Positions 35,127-43,940 are shown, counted from the first letter of the stretch. The stretch is 64,000 nt of DNA from Streptomyces acidiscabies (GCF_020010905.1 NZ_JAGJBY010000001.1:3058001-3122000), one strand, 5' to 3'. Program-made: numbers and translations. Notes: generated from the sequence alone by a model not told the origin.

Positions 35127-36903
35127 TCTGGTCGTGGAACTCCGAGTTGACGTGCACGGAGTCGTAGTCGAAGTCGCAGGACCGGCGGATCGAGGGGCTG
35201 ATCAGGATCTGGTCGAGGACCTGCGTGTTGCCCTGGTAGACGTACGAGTAACGCTCGCTCTTCGGCAGGGACTTGATCGCCGACCAGAGCACGCCGTCCG
35301 ACTCCAGGATCTTCGCGGTGCCGGAGAACTCGAAGTCGTTGATGTCACCGAGCGCGATGACGTCCGCGTTCTTCTGGGTGTCCAGGACGTTCTTGACGAA
35401 CGCGTTGACCAGCGTGGCCTGTTGGTGGCGCTGGACCTCCGAGGAGCGGGCCGGGGGCTGGTACTGCGAGGTCAGACCCTGGTCGCCGCCCTTCGAGTTG
35501 AAGTGGTTGGCGATCAGGAAGACCGTCTTGCCACGGAAGACGAACTCGCCGACGAGCGGCTTTCGGCTGTTCTTCCACGCCTCGTTCGCCGGGTCGATCC
35601 GGCCCGGGGAGACGGTCAGTTCGGCCTTGCCACGCACCTTCGTGACCCCGACGGCCGTCGTCGCGTCGCCGCCCGCGCGGTCCGTGAAGGAGACGCGCTG
35701 CGGGTTGAAGAGGAACACCTGGCGGATGTTGCCGCCGGGCTCGCCGCCGTCCTGGCCGTCGACCGGGGAGATCGAACGCCAGTCGTACGTCGGGCCGCCC
35801 GCCGCGACGATCGCGTCGATCAGCTTCGTGACCGTGACGTCGGCGGCCGTCGTGCCGTCGCTCTTCGCGCCGTTGTTGTCCTGGATCTCCTCCAGGGACA
35901 CGATGTCGGGCGACTTCAGGTTGTTCACGATCGCGGACGCGTGCGCGGCGAAGGTGGTGTCCGAGGGGTCGAGGTTCTCGACGTTGTACGTCGCGACCGC
36001 CAGCTCGCCCCGCGACTGCTTGCGCGTCGACTCCCGCTGCACACCGGCGCTTTCGAGCGTGCCGAGCTTGCTCGCGACGAGGGTGTAGCCGCCGAACTGG
36101 TTGTAGTCGAGCGGGCCGGCCGTCTCGCCCTTGAGCGTGTCACCGACGTTCGCGGCCGGGAAGTCGGCCGTCGCGCCGAGGGACTGGATCTGGAGCCGGC
36201 CGGTGTTCTGCGACTCGTACGAGCCGTACACCGTGCCGCCCCGGCGGTTCGCGTTCTCCCACGGCTTCACCGTCACCCACAGCTCGGTGAACGGGTCCGT
36301 GGCGCCGACCACGCGGGTGTCGGCGACCTGGACGTTCATGCCCTCCAGGGACTCGTAGTAGTCCAGGGCGTACTTCTTCGGCTCCAGCGTGAGGCCGTTG
36401 ATCGAGCCGTCGGGCGCGGGCGCGTACGTCGCCGGGACCGAGCGGGCGCTGATCACGACCGGCGCCGGGAGCGCGTTGCCGCTGGAGACGACGGTGGTCG
36501 TCGGCTTCGTGATCTCGGTGACGGCCTGGTTCCCGGAGGCGGTCCCGCCGGGGACGAACTCCGAGACCGTTCCCGTGACCGTGACCGCGTCGCCGACCGC
36601 GACGCCCTTCGGGGTCGAGCTGGTGAAGACGAAGACGCCCTCACTGGTCGCCGGGTTCGCGTCCGGGTTCGGGTCCTGGATCCAGAAACCCCGGGACGAG
36701 CCGTACGTACGGATGCCCGTGACGATGCCCGGGACGTCCGTGACCTGCTGGCCGGCGTACGGGGAGAGCCGGGTCGTGCCCTGGATGTCGTGGACACGGA
36801 CGGTGTCCGCGTGCGCGGGCGAGACGAGGACGACGGTGGACGCGGCCGAACAGACGGCGGCGACGGTGAGCGCGGCGAGACGCGCGGACGACTTGCTGGG
36901 CAA
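35086..36903 (-). CDS. secreted endonuclease/exonuclease/phosphatase family protein
   Basis: 605-residue exported enzyme of the DNase I-like superfamily. A signal peptide (RLAALTVAAVCSAASTVVLV, cleavage after AHA about residue 32) is followed by an OB-like N-terminal region (VHDIQGTTRLSPYAGQQV). The catalytic domain holds VATYNVENLDPSD, IVSLEEIQDNNG, FLIANHFNSKGGD, IALGDINDFE and a terminal ISDHDPQVLRF. These are the Glu, His, Asp-x-Asn and Asp-His motifs of the fold. TTG at 36903 is chosen because GGAGG lies seven bases upstream and the signal peptide begins there. Confidence 0.9.
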   Translation of the reverse strand: MPSKSSARLAALTVAAVCSAASTVVLVSPAHADTVRVHDIQGTTRLSPYAGQQVTDVPGIVTGIRTYGSSRGFWIQDPNPDANPATSEGVFVFTSSTPKGVAVGDAVTVTGTVSEFVPGGTASGNQAVTEITKPTTTVVSSGNALPAPVVISARSVPATYAPAPDGSINGLTLEPKKYALDYYESLEGMNVQVADTRVVGATDPFTELWVTVKPWENANRRGGTVYGSYESQNTGRLQIQSLGATADFPAANVGDTLKGETAGPLDYNQFGGYTLVASKLGTLESAGVQRESTRKQSRGELAVATYNVENLDPSDTTFAAHASAIVNNLKSPDIVSLEEIQDNNGAKSDGTTAADVTVTKLIDAIVAAGGPTYDWRSISPVDGQDGGEPGGNIRQVFLFNPQRVSFTDRAGGDATTAVGVTKVRGKAELTVSPGRIDPANEAWKNSRKPLVGEFVFRGKTVFLIANHFNSKGGDQGLTSQYQPPARSSEVQRHQQATLVNAFVKNVLDTQKNADVIALGDINDFEFSGTAKILESDGVLWSAIKSLPKSERYSYVYQGNTQVLDQILISPSIRRSCDFDYDSVHVNSEFHDQISDHDPQVLRFQP

Positions 36904-37225
36904 GTGATCCCTCCGGGGCGGGAGTGGGCGGGGCGTGGACGGCACAGCGCGTGGGGGGAGTGCGGGAACCTGATTCTGGCAGGTACGTGACACGCGTAGA
37001 AAGCGCGGGGACGAGTGAATGGCCGCCCCGCTTTCTACGCGCGTCAATCTCCTTGTTGATCTCGCCACTTGTCAAGGTTTCAGCCATGTACGGCGGCCGA
37101 CGGGCAGGTGAACCGGGCGTCAGGGGACGAAACCCGTCTAGGCTTCGGGGAGAGGTACGACCGGGTCCTCTCGGTCTCAGGTACTACGGGGTGTACCGCC
37201 GGTGCTCGCTGAGGAGAAACAGCCG
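36904..37225. other. divergent region with 13-bp-arm inverted repeat
   Basis: About 320 bases between the nuclease TTG and the next ATG, with no gene. It contains an inverted repeat with perfect 13-base arms, CGCGTAGAAAGCG (36993-37005) and its complement (37029-37041), extendable by three G-C pairs past a bulge. A TTGACA on the minus strand (37075-37070) would place the repeat at the start of the nuclease transcript. Confidence 0.6.
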
Positions 37226-38641
37226 ATGTCAGACAGCTCCCCCCTGCCGCCCGTGCGGCTCGCCACCGAAGCGGAGCTGGCGCGGGACGCCCTCGCCGTA
37301 CCGCTGCTGGAGCGGGCCGCGCGGCTCGCCCGGTGGGCCGGGCCCGCGACCAGGGTGGACGCCGGGGGCGGGCTCGCGGAGGAGCAGCTGCCGGCCGCCG
37401 CCGAGGAGCTGGGGCTGACCGGGGAGGACGCGCCCGCGTACGCCAGCGAGGCGTGGCGGGTCGCCGTCGACGCCGGGCTGGTCGAGATCGTCGACGAGGA
37501 GGCCGGGACCGTCCGTACGGGCGAGGACCTCGCGCTGCTCGGCGGCTCCCCGCAGGACGTGCTGACCGTCTGGCTCGCCGCGCTGGAGACCGTCCTCGCC
37601 GACGCCAGCACCCCCGATCTCGACGCGCTCATGGAGATGATGGACGAGGGCGGCCGGGTCGACCTCTCCGAGCTGGACTGGGACCCCGAGGCCGAGGCGG
37701 AGTTCCTCGACGGGGTGCTCGGCAACCTCTACCTGCTGTCCGTCAGCGAGGACGGCCCCGGCGAGGGGCCCGTGCCGCTGCCCGCCCTCGCCGCGTCGAT
37801 GATCGTCCCCGGGGACATGGGGGAGCCCACCAACGACGTCCTGGAGCAGGTCTCCGACGCGATGATGCGGCTCGACGACCAGTTCCGGCTGCTGGAGCCG
37901 GTCGGGCTCGTCGAGTACGAGCCCGTCGACGAGGCGCTCATGGAGGGCGAGGTCGCCGAGGGCGTCGACGAGACGGACGTCTCGCGGTACGGGATGGTGC
38001 GGCTCACTCCGCTGGGGCGGTACGGGTTGCGGGCTCGGCTCCTCGATGCCGGGTTCGTCGTGCCGGCGGTGGGGGAACTCGCCGACAAGGGTGCGGATGT
38101 GCTGCTTGACGGGACCGCTTCTTACGGGTCGCGGGCGGCGCAGGCCGAGACCGAGCAGTGGCTCGGGCGGCGTCAACCCCTTGATGCGGCGCGGGAGTTG
38201 CTGGCGGCTGCACGGGGTGCGGACGAGGGGGCTCCGTTGCGGCGGTTGCGGTGTCAGCAGGCCTTGTCGCTCGTGGGGGTGGAGGCGGAGCCCGCCGTGC
38301 GGGAGGTTCTCGACGATCCTGAGTTGGGTGGGCTTGCTCGGGTGTGGCTCAGTGAGTTGGGGGTTGCTGATGTGCCTGCGCCGTCCGAGGAGATGGTGTT
38401 CTGGCTGACCATCGATACGGTGGCTGCGCAGCTGGCTGCGGAGGGGAACTCCGAGGAACTTCAGGCGTTGGTGGAGGGGTTGGCGGCTCAGCACGAAGGG
38501 TTTTTTGCGGCGGTGTGGAGGGTGGGGCATCCGGCTACGGCTGATGTGCTGGAGGCGATGGGTCGGCTGCATCCGGACAAGAGGGTGGCCAAGGAGGCTC
38601 GTAAGGCGGCGTTCAAGGCGCGGTCGCAGCAGGGGGGTTGA
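37226..38641 (+). CDS. conserved actinobacterial protein of unknown function
   Basis: 471-residue soluble acidic protein, mostly helical. Recurrent features are a winged-helix-like block near residue 255 (VSRYGMVRLTPLGRYGLRARLL) and a HEAT-like C-terminal half with regularly spaced helices (RLRCQQALSLVGVEAEPAVREVLDDPELGGLARVW is part of it). No catalytic motif, signal or membrane span. ATG at 37226 has GAGGAG upstream. From about 37990 onward codon use shifts to TTG, GGG and GCT, unlike the GC-rich start of the gene. Confidence 0.75.
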   Translation: MSDSSPLPPVRLATEAELARDALAVPLLERAARLARWAGPATRVDAGGGLAEEQLPAAAEELGLTGEDAPAYASEAWRVAVDAGLVEIVDEEAGTVRTGEDLALLGGSPQDVLTVWLAALETVLADASTPDLDALMEMMDEGGRVDLSELDWDPEAEAEFLDGVLGNLYLLSVSEDGPGEGPVPLPALAASMIVPGDMGEPTNDVLEQVSDAMMRLDDQFRLLEPVGLVEYEPVDEALMEGEVAEGVDETDVSRYGMVRLTPLGRYGLRARLLDAGFVVPAVGELADKGADVLLDGTASYGSRAAQAETEQWLGRRQPLDAARELLAAARGADEGAPLRRLRCQQALSLVGVEAEPAVREVLDDPELGGLARVWLSELGVADVPAPSEEMVFWLTIDTVAAQLAAEGNSEELQALVEGLAAQHEGFFAAVWRVGHPATADVLEAMGRLHPDKRVAKEARKAAFKARSQQGG

Positions 38642-38661
38642 GGTGCTCGCGCGAGTGCGGG

Positions 38662-38696
38662 TCGTTTGTGGTTCTCGCGCAGTTCCCCGCGCCCCT
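38662..38696. repeat. dispersed intergenic repeat, copy 2
   Basis: Second copy of the element at 5769-5802, with 22 identical core bases at 38675-38696 and a similar GTTTGTGGTT lead-in. It lies between two same-direction genes, just after the stop of the unknown gene and before the PhoX-like gene. Confidence 0.7.
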
Positions 38697-38797
38697 GGTG
38701 GGTTGTTCAACTGTTGTTAAAGAGCGGGCGGAAGTGTGTCGTCGCGGACTTCCGTGCGCCACCCTCCACGGCACACTCACCTGTCTCAGGAGACAAC

Positions 38798-40231
38798 ATG
38801 TCGCTCACCCGCAGGGACTTCGCCGCGAGATCTGCGCTCACCGGCGCCGGGGTTGTACTGGCCGGTGGTGCCGGTGTGCTTGGGTCCGCGCCCAACGCCC
38901 TTGCCTCCACCGACGTCGAGAGCGAAGGGTGCGAGCACGGGGGAGTCGGGTACGGGCCTCTTCTCCCCGACCCCAAGGGGCTGCTCGCGCTTCCCGCCGG
39001 GTTCTCGTACCGCGTCATCACCTACAGCGGGCAGACCAAGCTGGAGACCGGTGAGTTCACGCCGTCCAACCATGACGGGACGGCGACCTTCGACGGGCCG
39101 CGTGGTACGACGTTGCTGGTCAACAACCATGAGCTGAAGGGGCCGCGTTCGAAGTGGGCGCACCCCGTGCCGCTCACCGAGGGGCTCGTGTACGACCCCG
39201 CCGCCTCCGGTGGCTGCACGGTCGTCGAGGTGCGGCCCGGCGGGCGGGTCGCGGAGTGGGTCGGGATCGCCGGGACGTCCACCAACTGCGCGGGCGGGCG
39301 CACCCCTTGGGGGACCTGGCTGACCTGCGAGGAGAACTCCGACCGGGCCGGCACGAACGGGATGACCAAGGACCACGGGTACGTCTTCGAGGTCGACCCC
39401 ATCGACCGGCGCGCCAACCAGGACCCCAAACCCCTGAAGTTCTTCGGGCGTTACGACCACGAGGCCGTCGTCATCGACCCGAAGCGCGGCCACGCCTACC
39501 TCACCGAGGACGCCGCGACCCCCAACGGCCTGCTGTTCCGCTGGACCCCGCCGAAGGGCTTCGAGCACGGCCGGGGCAAGTTCCGCACGCTCGCCGACGA
39601 CGCCGGTGTCCTCCAGGCGCCCAAGTGCTTCGACTCCGGCGGCAAGTTCGTGGACGACCTGTCCCGGGCGACGAAGATCGGCACGGTGTACGGCGTCGAC
39701 TGGGTCGACGTACCCGACCGCGACGCGAAGACCGTCGCCGTGCGCAAGCAGTTCGCCGACGGCGAGATCACCCGCGCCCGCAAGCTGGAGGGCATGTGGT
39801 GGGCGGACGGCGGCGCCTACGTCGTCTCCTCCTACGCCCGCTCCGAGAGCCCCGTCCAGCACGACGGGCAGGTCTGGTTCTACGACCCGAAGCGGCGCAC
39901 GCTGACCCTGAAGGTCCTGCTGGGCGTCAACCCCGACCCCGCGCAGGACGGCGCCTTCGACGGCCCCGACAACATCACCGTCTCCCCCTACGGCGGCCTC
40001 GTCATCGCCGAGGACGGCGAGGGCGTCCAGCACCTCTTCGGCGCCACGGACTCCGGCCGCACGTACCCGATCGCCCGCAACGAACTCAACGCGGGCACTG
40101 AAGAGGCCCCGGAATACAGCGAGTTCACGGGGGTGACCTTCTCGCCGGACGGGCGGACGCTGTACGCGAACATCCAGACGCCGGGGATCATGGTGGCGAT
40201 CACGGGGCCTTGGAAGCGGCAGAAGCGGTAA
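38798..40231 (+). CDS. Tat-exported PhoX-family phosphatase
   Basis: 477-residue exported protein of the PhoX/DUF839 beta-propeller family, calcium- and iron-dependent phosphomonoesterases. The N-terminus has a twin-arginine signal, SLTRRDFAARSALTGAGVVL, with cleavage near ALA at residue 35. Family segments include LLVNNHELKG, STNCAGGRTPWGTWLTCEE (the conserved cysteines and Glu), GRYDHEAVVIDP and YLTEDAA. ATG at 38798 follows an AGGAG site. A weak phosphate-box-like stretch upstream was not accepted. The Y RNA genes lie after its stop. Confidence 0.92.
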   Translation: MSLTRRDFAARSALTGAGVVLAGGAGVLGSAPNALASTDVESEGCEHGGVGYGPLLPDPKGLLALPAGFSYRVITYSGQTKLETGEFTPSNHDGTATFDGPRGTTLLVNNHELKGPRSKWAHPVPLTEGLVYDPAASGGCTVVEVRPGGRVAEWVGIAGTSTNCAGGRTPWGTWLTCEENSDRAGTNGMTKDHGYVFEVDPIDRRANQDPKPLKFFGRYDHEAVVIDPKRGHAYLTEDAATPNGLLFRWTPPKGFEHGRGKFRTLADDAGVLQAPKCFDSGGKFVDDLSRATKIGTVYGVDWVDVPDRDAKTVAVRKQFADGEITRARKLEGMWWADGGAYVVSSYARSESPVQHDGQVWFYDPKRRTLTLKVLLGVNPDPAQDGAFDGPDNITVSPYGGLVIAEDGEGVQHLFGATDSGRTYPIARNELNAGTEEAPEYSEFTGVTFSPDGRTLYANIQTPGIMVAITGPWKRQKR

Positions 40232-40254
40232 GCGTTGCGGGGGGCGTTAATTGG

Positions 40255-40285
40255 TTCGACCTCCGCAGGCCGCGCCTCATAGAGT
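40255..40285 (+). promoter_or_regulatory. candidate promoter for Y RNAs
   Basis: TTCGAC (40255-40260) and TAGAGT (40280-40285) with a 19-base spacer would start transcription near 40292, just before the first Y RNA helix. The match is moderate. Confidence 0.4.
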
Positions 40286-40302
40286 CGGAGACACGAAAGC
40301 AC

Positions 40303-40381
40303 GCACCTCCCGGTGCGCAGACGGCGGTTACTTCTCTTCCAAAGAATCCGATACCGCAGTCGACTTGATCTCGGGAGGCGC
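40303..40381 (+). ncRNA. short Y RNA without tRNA-like module
   Basis: About 75-80 nt. The ends pair as CCTCCCG (40306-40312) with CGGGAGG (40372-40378). An inner helix GCGGT (40324-40328) pairs with ACCGC (40353-40357), and TTCT (40332-40335) with AGAA (40343-40346) caps it. Positions 40309-40337 share 26 of 29 bases with the start of the next RNA. The placement before rsr and the terminal stem fit a bacterial Y RNA, which binds the Ro protein through that stem. It lacks T- and D-arm sequences. Confidence 0.7.
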
Positions 40382-40390
40382 GGCTTGTGG

Positions 40391-40534
40391 TGGGTGCCCG
40401 GTGCGCAGGCAACGGTTACTTCTCTGGATCGGGCGGTTGCGGGTTCGAATCCCGTCGTCGGCTCAGGGCCGACGTAGCTCAATCTGGTAGAGCACCTGAA
40501 TAAGTCCGTCGCCGACTCCGACCTCGGGCACCTT
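40391..40534 (+). ncRNA. YrlA-type Y RNA with permuted tRNA mimic
   Basis: About 140 nt. Terminal stem GGTGCCCG (40393-40400) pairs with CGGGCACC (40525-40532). Inside are a T arm GCGGG-TTCGAAT-CCCGT (40439-40455) and an acceptor-like 7-bp stem CGTCGGC/GCCGACG closed by loop TCAGG (40456-40474). Next come linker TA (40475-40476), a D arm GCTC-AATCTGGTA-GAGC (40477-40493) and an anticodon-like stem TCGGG/CCTGA (40429-40433 with 40495-40499). T arm before D arm makes it a circular permutation of tRNA, as known for YrlA RNAs that tether Ro proteins to nucleases. Confidence 0.88.
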
Positions 40535-40586
40535 CCACGCGCCGTGCCTTCCCTCGTGACTCGCTGAATTTCGGGGGGAATTCACC

Positions 40587-42167
40587 ATGGCCCGTTTCAA
40601 CACCCGCGCCACGAAGGCGCGGACGACGTCTCCCGTCACCACTACCGGCCGCACCCTGCGCACCGGCGAGGGCGGTCACGGTCACGAGCGAGACGCACGC
40701 TCCGAACTTTTTCTGCTCGCGGTCGCCAACTTCGTCTCCGAGAACACCTTCTACGAGTCCGGAGCCGACCGGGACAACCGATTCGCCACGCTGGTACGCC
40801 AGTTGGCGGTCACCGACCCCGAGTGGACGGCGGGACTCCTCCGCTGGCTGCGCGGCGAGGGCAACCTCCGTACGGCAGCCGTGGTCGGCGCCGCCGAGTA
40901 CGTGCACGCGCGCCTCGCGGCCGGCGTCACCGAGGGCCCCTCGAACCGCGGCGTCGTCGACTCCGTACTGCAACGCCCCGACGAGCCCGGCGAGTTGCTC
41001 GCCTACTGGACGGCGACCCATGGCCGTAACGTCCCGAAGCCCGTCAAGCGCGGCGTCGCCGACGCCGTACGGCGGCTCTATCACGCCAAGTCCCTGCTGA
41101 AGTACGACACTTCGGCCAAGGGGTACCGCTTCGGTGACATCCTCAACCTGGTGCACGCGGCGCCGGACCCGGCGAAGCCCTGGCAGGGCGAGCTGTTCCG
41201 GTACGCGCTGGACCGGCGGCACCACCCGGAGACGGCCGTGGTGCCGGGGTCGGACCAAGTGCTGCGTGCGCACCGGGAGTTGATGGAGCTGCCGGTCGAG
41301 CGTCGGCGGGCGGTCGTCACGTCGGACGGCGGTGCCGAGCGGCTCGCGGCGGCCGGGATGACGTGGGAGGCGCTGGCGGGCTGGTTGCAGGGTCCGATGG
41401 ACAAGGACGCGTGGGAGGCGGTGATCCCGTCGATGGGGGCGATGGCACTGCTGCGGAACCTGCGCAACTTCGACGAGGCCGGGGTCTGTGACGAGGTCGC
41501 CGCGCGGGTCGCCGCCCGGATCAGCGACCCCGAACAGGTCGCGCGTTCCCGGCAGTTCCCGTTCCGCTACCTCGCCGCGTACCGGCACGCGCCCTCGCTG
41601 CGCTGGTCGTACCCGCTGGAGCGGGCGCTCGGCCACTCGCTGGCCAACGTGCCCGCGCTGCCCGGCCGCACCCTCGTCCTCGTCGACCGGTCCGGCTCGA
41701 TGTGGTCGCGCCTCTCGGAGCGCTCGCAGCTCAACCGGGCCGACGCGGCGGCGATCTTCGGCACGGCGCTCGCGCTGCGCGCCGAGGACGCGGACCTCGT
41801 CGAGTTCGGGACGACGAGCCGCCGACTCGCCTTCGACCAGGGGGAGTCGGTGCTGAGGATCCTGGAGCGCTTCGGCGACCTCGGGGGCACCGACACGGTC
41901 TCCGCGATCCGCTCGCACTACCGGGGGCAGGACCGGGTGCTGATCGTCACCGACGAGCAGTACGCGTACAGCTCGCACGGCGACCCGACCGGGCAGGTCC
42001 CGGCCGACATCCCGGTCTACACCTGGAACCTGGCGGGGTACCGGGCCGGTCACGGTCCCTCCGGGACGGCCAACCGGCATACGTTCGGCGGGCTTTCGGA
42101 CGCGGCGTTCCGGATGGTGCCGCTGCTGGAGAGGGCGCGGAACGCCGACTGGCCGTGGCACGTCTGA
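40587..42167 (+). CDS. rsr: TROVE-domain Ro60 orthologue
   Basis: 526-residue RNA-binding protein, orthologue of eukaryotic Ro60, which holds Y RNAs and misfolded RNAs in a ring of helical repeats. Residues about 40-330 are the TROVE helical region, including LFLLAVANFVSENTFYESG, RNVPKPVKRGVADAVRRL and NLRNFDEAGVCDEVAARV. The C-terminal von Willebrand A-like domain has an intact metal-binding site, LVLVDRSGSMWSRLSERS (DxSxS) with later GGTDTVSAI and VTDEQYAYS. ATG at 40587 follows a GGGGGGAATT stretch. Two Y RNAs lie just upstream and a hairpin terminator follows. Confidence 0.95.
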   Translation: MARFNTRATKARTTSPVTTTGRTLRTGEGGHGHERDARSELFLLAVANFVSENTFYESGADRDNRFATLVRQLAVTDPEWTAGLLRWLRGEGNLRTAAVVGAAEYVHARLAAGVTEGPSNRGVVDSVLQRPDEPGELLAYWTATHGRNVPKPVKRGVADAVRRLYHAKSLLKYDTSAKGYRFGDILNLVHAAPDPAKPWQGELFRYALDRRHHPETAVVPGSDQVLRAHRELMELPVERRRAVVTSDGGAERLAAAGMTWEALAGWLQGPMDKDAWEAVIPSMGAMALLRNLRNFDEAGVCDEVAARVAARISDPEQVARSRQFPFRYLAAYRHAPSLRWSYPLERALGHSLANVPALPGRTLVLVDRSGSMWSRLSERSQLNRADAAAIFGTALALRAEDADLVEFGTTSRRLAFDQGESVLRILERFGDLGGTDTVSAIRSHYRGQDRVLIVTDEQYAYSSHGDPTGQVPADIPVYTWNLAGYRAGHGPSGTANRHTFGGLSDAAFRMVPLLERARNADWPWHV

Positions 42168-42173
42168 GCGTTG

Positions 42174-42202
42174 AGGCCCGCACTTCGGGGGAGTGCGGGC
42201 CT
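42174..42202. terminator. rsr terminator hairpin
   Basis: Perfect 11-base arms AGGCCCGCACT and AGTGCGGGCCT around a TCGGGGG loop, starting seven bases after the rsr stop and followed by TGCCCTTCATCT. The base after the hairpin begins the -35 element of the next gene. Confidence 0.88.
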
Positions 42203-42230
42203 TGCCCTTCATCTGACTGACATTTAACAT
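42202..42230 (+). promoter_or_regulatory. promoter of GntR gene, leaderless type
   Basis: TTGCCC (42202-42207) and TAACAT (42225-42230) with a 17-base spacer. The -10 ends eight bases before the ATG at 42239 and no ribosome site precedes that ATG, so the transcript probably begins at or next to the start codon. Two ACATTT direct repeats (42220-42232) could be operator elements. Confidence 0.6.
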
Positions 42231-42238
42231 TTCAATTC

Positions 42239-42886
42239 ATGGAAGCCATAAGACCCGTGGGCCGTACCCTCCTCAGGGACCGCGCCTGTGAAGCCATTCG
42301 GGACGCCATCGTCAGCGGGGAGATCGAGCCCGGGGCGGTCGTGCGGGACGTCGATCTGGCCGAGCGGCTGGGGCTGTCGAGGGCGCCGGTGCGGGAGGCG
42401 TTCGCGCGGCTCGTGGACGAGGGGCTGCTGGAGAGCAAGCCGCAGAGCTATACGCGGGTCACGCCGCTCGTCGCGAGCGAGGTGCGGGACGCCGCCGCCG
42501 TCGTGGGCGCGATGCACGAGTTGGCGGCCCGGATCGCCGTAACCCGCCTCACCCTCGCGGACATCGCCACCATGCGCGCCGCCAACGAGCGGTTCGCGGG
42601 CGCTGTCGTCGCGGGGGACGTCGACGCGGCACTCCTCGCGGACGACGAGCTGCACGACGTACTCGTCCGGGTCGGCGGCAACCGCGCCGCCACCGCCACG
42701 ATCGCCCGCTACACGCCGCTGATCCGCCGCCTGGAGCGGCGCCGGTTCGGCGAAGGCGGCAACTGCCGGTCCGCCGGGCTGCACGAGCAGCTGATCGACG
42801 CGTGCGAGGCCGGGGACGTGGCCGGGGCGGTGCGGGCGACGGCGGAGATCTGGCGGGGGCTCGAAGAACTCGTCGACCTGGTCTGA
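42239..42886 (+). CDS. GntR-family regulator (FCD type)
   Basis: 215-residue regulator. The winged HTH is [21 protein letters not shown] then [25 protein letters not shown] (residues 18-64), followed by an all-helical FCD effector domain with [29 protein letters not shown] and [14 protein letters not shown], the Asp/His residues used for metal and acid binding. It lies 37 bases before the ACC deaminase gene in the same direction and is its likely controller. The start codon has no ribosome site. Confidence 0.92.
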   Translation: MEAIRPVGRTLLRDRACEAIRDAIVSGEIEPGAVVRDVDLAERLGLSRAPVREAFARLVDEGLLESKPQSYTRVTPLVASEVRDAAAVVGAMHELAARIAVTRLTLADIATMRAANERFAGAVVAGDVDAALLADDELHDVLVRVGGNRAATATIARYTPLIRRLERRRFGEGGNCRSAGLHEQLIDACEAGDVAGAVRATAEIWRGLEELVDLV

Positions 42887-42923
42887 AAGTTCGCGTTCCT
42901 TGAGACACGTTCGGGAGAACCTC

Positions 42924-43940
42924 ATGTCCCTTTCCTCGTACGACCGTTACCCCCTCCTCTTCGGCCCCTCCCCGGTGCACCCCCTGGAGCGCCTCACCGC
43001 ACACCTCGGTGGCGCCGCCCTGTGGGCCAAGCGCGAGGACTGCAACTCCGGTGTGGCGTACGGCGGCAACAAGACGCGCAAGCTGGAGTACCTGGTCGCC
43101 GACGCCCTCGCGAAGGGGTGCGACACGCTCGTGTCGATCGGCGGGGTGCAGTCCAACCACACTCGCCAGGTCGCAGCCTGCGCCGCGCGCGCCGGGCTCA
43201 AGTGCGTGCTGGTGCAGGAGAGTTGGGTGGACTGGCCGGACTCCGTGTACGACAAGGTCGGCAACATCCTGATCAGCCGCCTCGCCGGTGCGGACGTCCG
43301 GCTCGTGAAGGCCGGGTTCGGGATCGGGTTCAAGGAGAGCTGGGAGCTGGCGCTCAGGGAGGTCGAGGAGTCGGGCGGCACGCCGTACGCGATCCCGGCC
43401 GGCGCCTCCGACCACCCGCTCGGCGGGCTCGGGTTCGCCGGGTGGGCGTACGAAGTCGCCGAGCAGGAGCAGGAGTTGGGCGTCTTCTTCGACACGGTCG
43501 TGGTCTGTTCCGTCACCGGCTCCACGCAGGCCGGGATGGTCGCCGGGTTCGCGGCGCTGGAGGAGTCGGGTGGCCGTCCCCGTCGCGTACTCGGTATCGA
43601 CGCCTCCGCGAAGCCCGTCGAGACGCGGACGCAGATCGCCCGCATCGCGCAGCGCACCGGCCAACTCATCGGCGTCAAGCGCGAGTTGACCGAAAACGAC
43701 GTCGAGCTGGACGAGCGCTACCACGCCGGGATCTACGGCGTCCCGGACGAGACGACCCTCGACGCGATGCGCCTTGCGGCCCGCACGGAGGGCATGGTCA
43801 CCGACCCGGTGTACGAGGGCAAGTCCATGGCGGGGATGGTCGATCTGGTCCGGCGGGGCGAGATCGGCGCCGAATCCACCGTCCTGTACGCCCACTTGGG
43901 CGGCCAGCCGGCGCTGAACGCGTACAGCGCGCTGTTCTGA
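42924..43940 (+). CDS. acdS: 1-aminocyclopropane-1-carboxylate deaminase
   Basis: 338-residue PLP enzyme that opens the ethylene precursor ACC to 2-oxobutyrate and ammonia. The PLP Lys is in [12 protein letters not shown] (residues 46-57) and the active Ser/Asn in [15 protein letters not shown]. Residues that separate true ACC deaminases from D-cysteine desulfhydrases are present: Glu in [10 protein letters not shown] and Leu in [16 protein letters not shown] at 42924 has GGGAGAA upstream and gives the standard length. Producers often live with plants; that is ecological inference. Confidence 0.94.
   Translation: MSLSSYDRYPLLFGPSPVHPLERLTAHLGGAALWAKREDCNSGVAYGGNKTRKLEYLVADALAKGCDTLVSIGGVQSNHTRQVAACAARAGLKCVLVQESWVDWPDSVYDKVGNILISRLAGADVRLVKAGFGIGFKESWELALREVEESGGTPYAIPAGASDHPLGGLGFAGWAYEVAEQEQELGVFFDTVVVCSVTGSTQAGMVAGFAALEESGGRPRRVLGIDASAKPVETRTQIARIAQRTGQLIGVKRELTENDVELDERYHAGIYGVPDETTLDAMRLAARTEGMVTDPVYEGKSMAGMVDLVRRGEIGAESTVLYAHLGGQPALNAYSALF

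Noticed and set aside
38705..38726. A phosphate (PhoP) box upstream of the PhoX-like gene
   Set aside because: GTTCAACTGTT followed by GTTAAAGAGCG has the right 11-base spacing but poor agreement outside the GTT positions; too weak to list as a site.
40429..40499. A tRNA gene or tRNA fragment
   Set aside because: T- and D-arm sequences are excellent, but they occur in reversed order and the acceptor stem is closed by a loop, so no chargeable tRNA can form. The context before a Ro60 gene makes a Y RNA the better reading.
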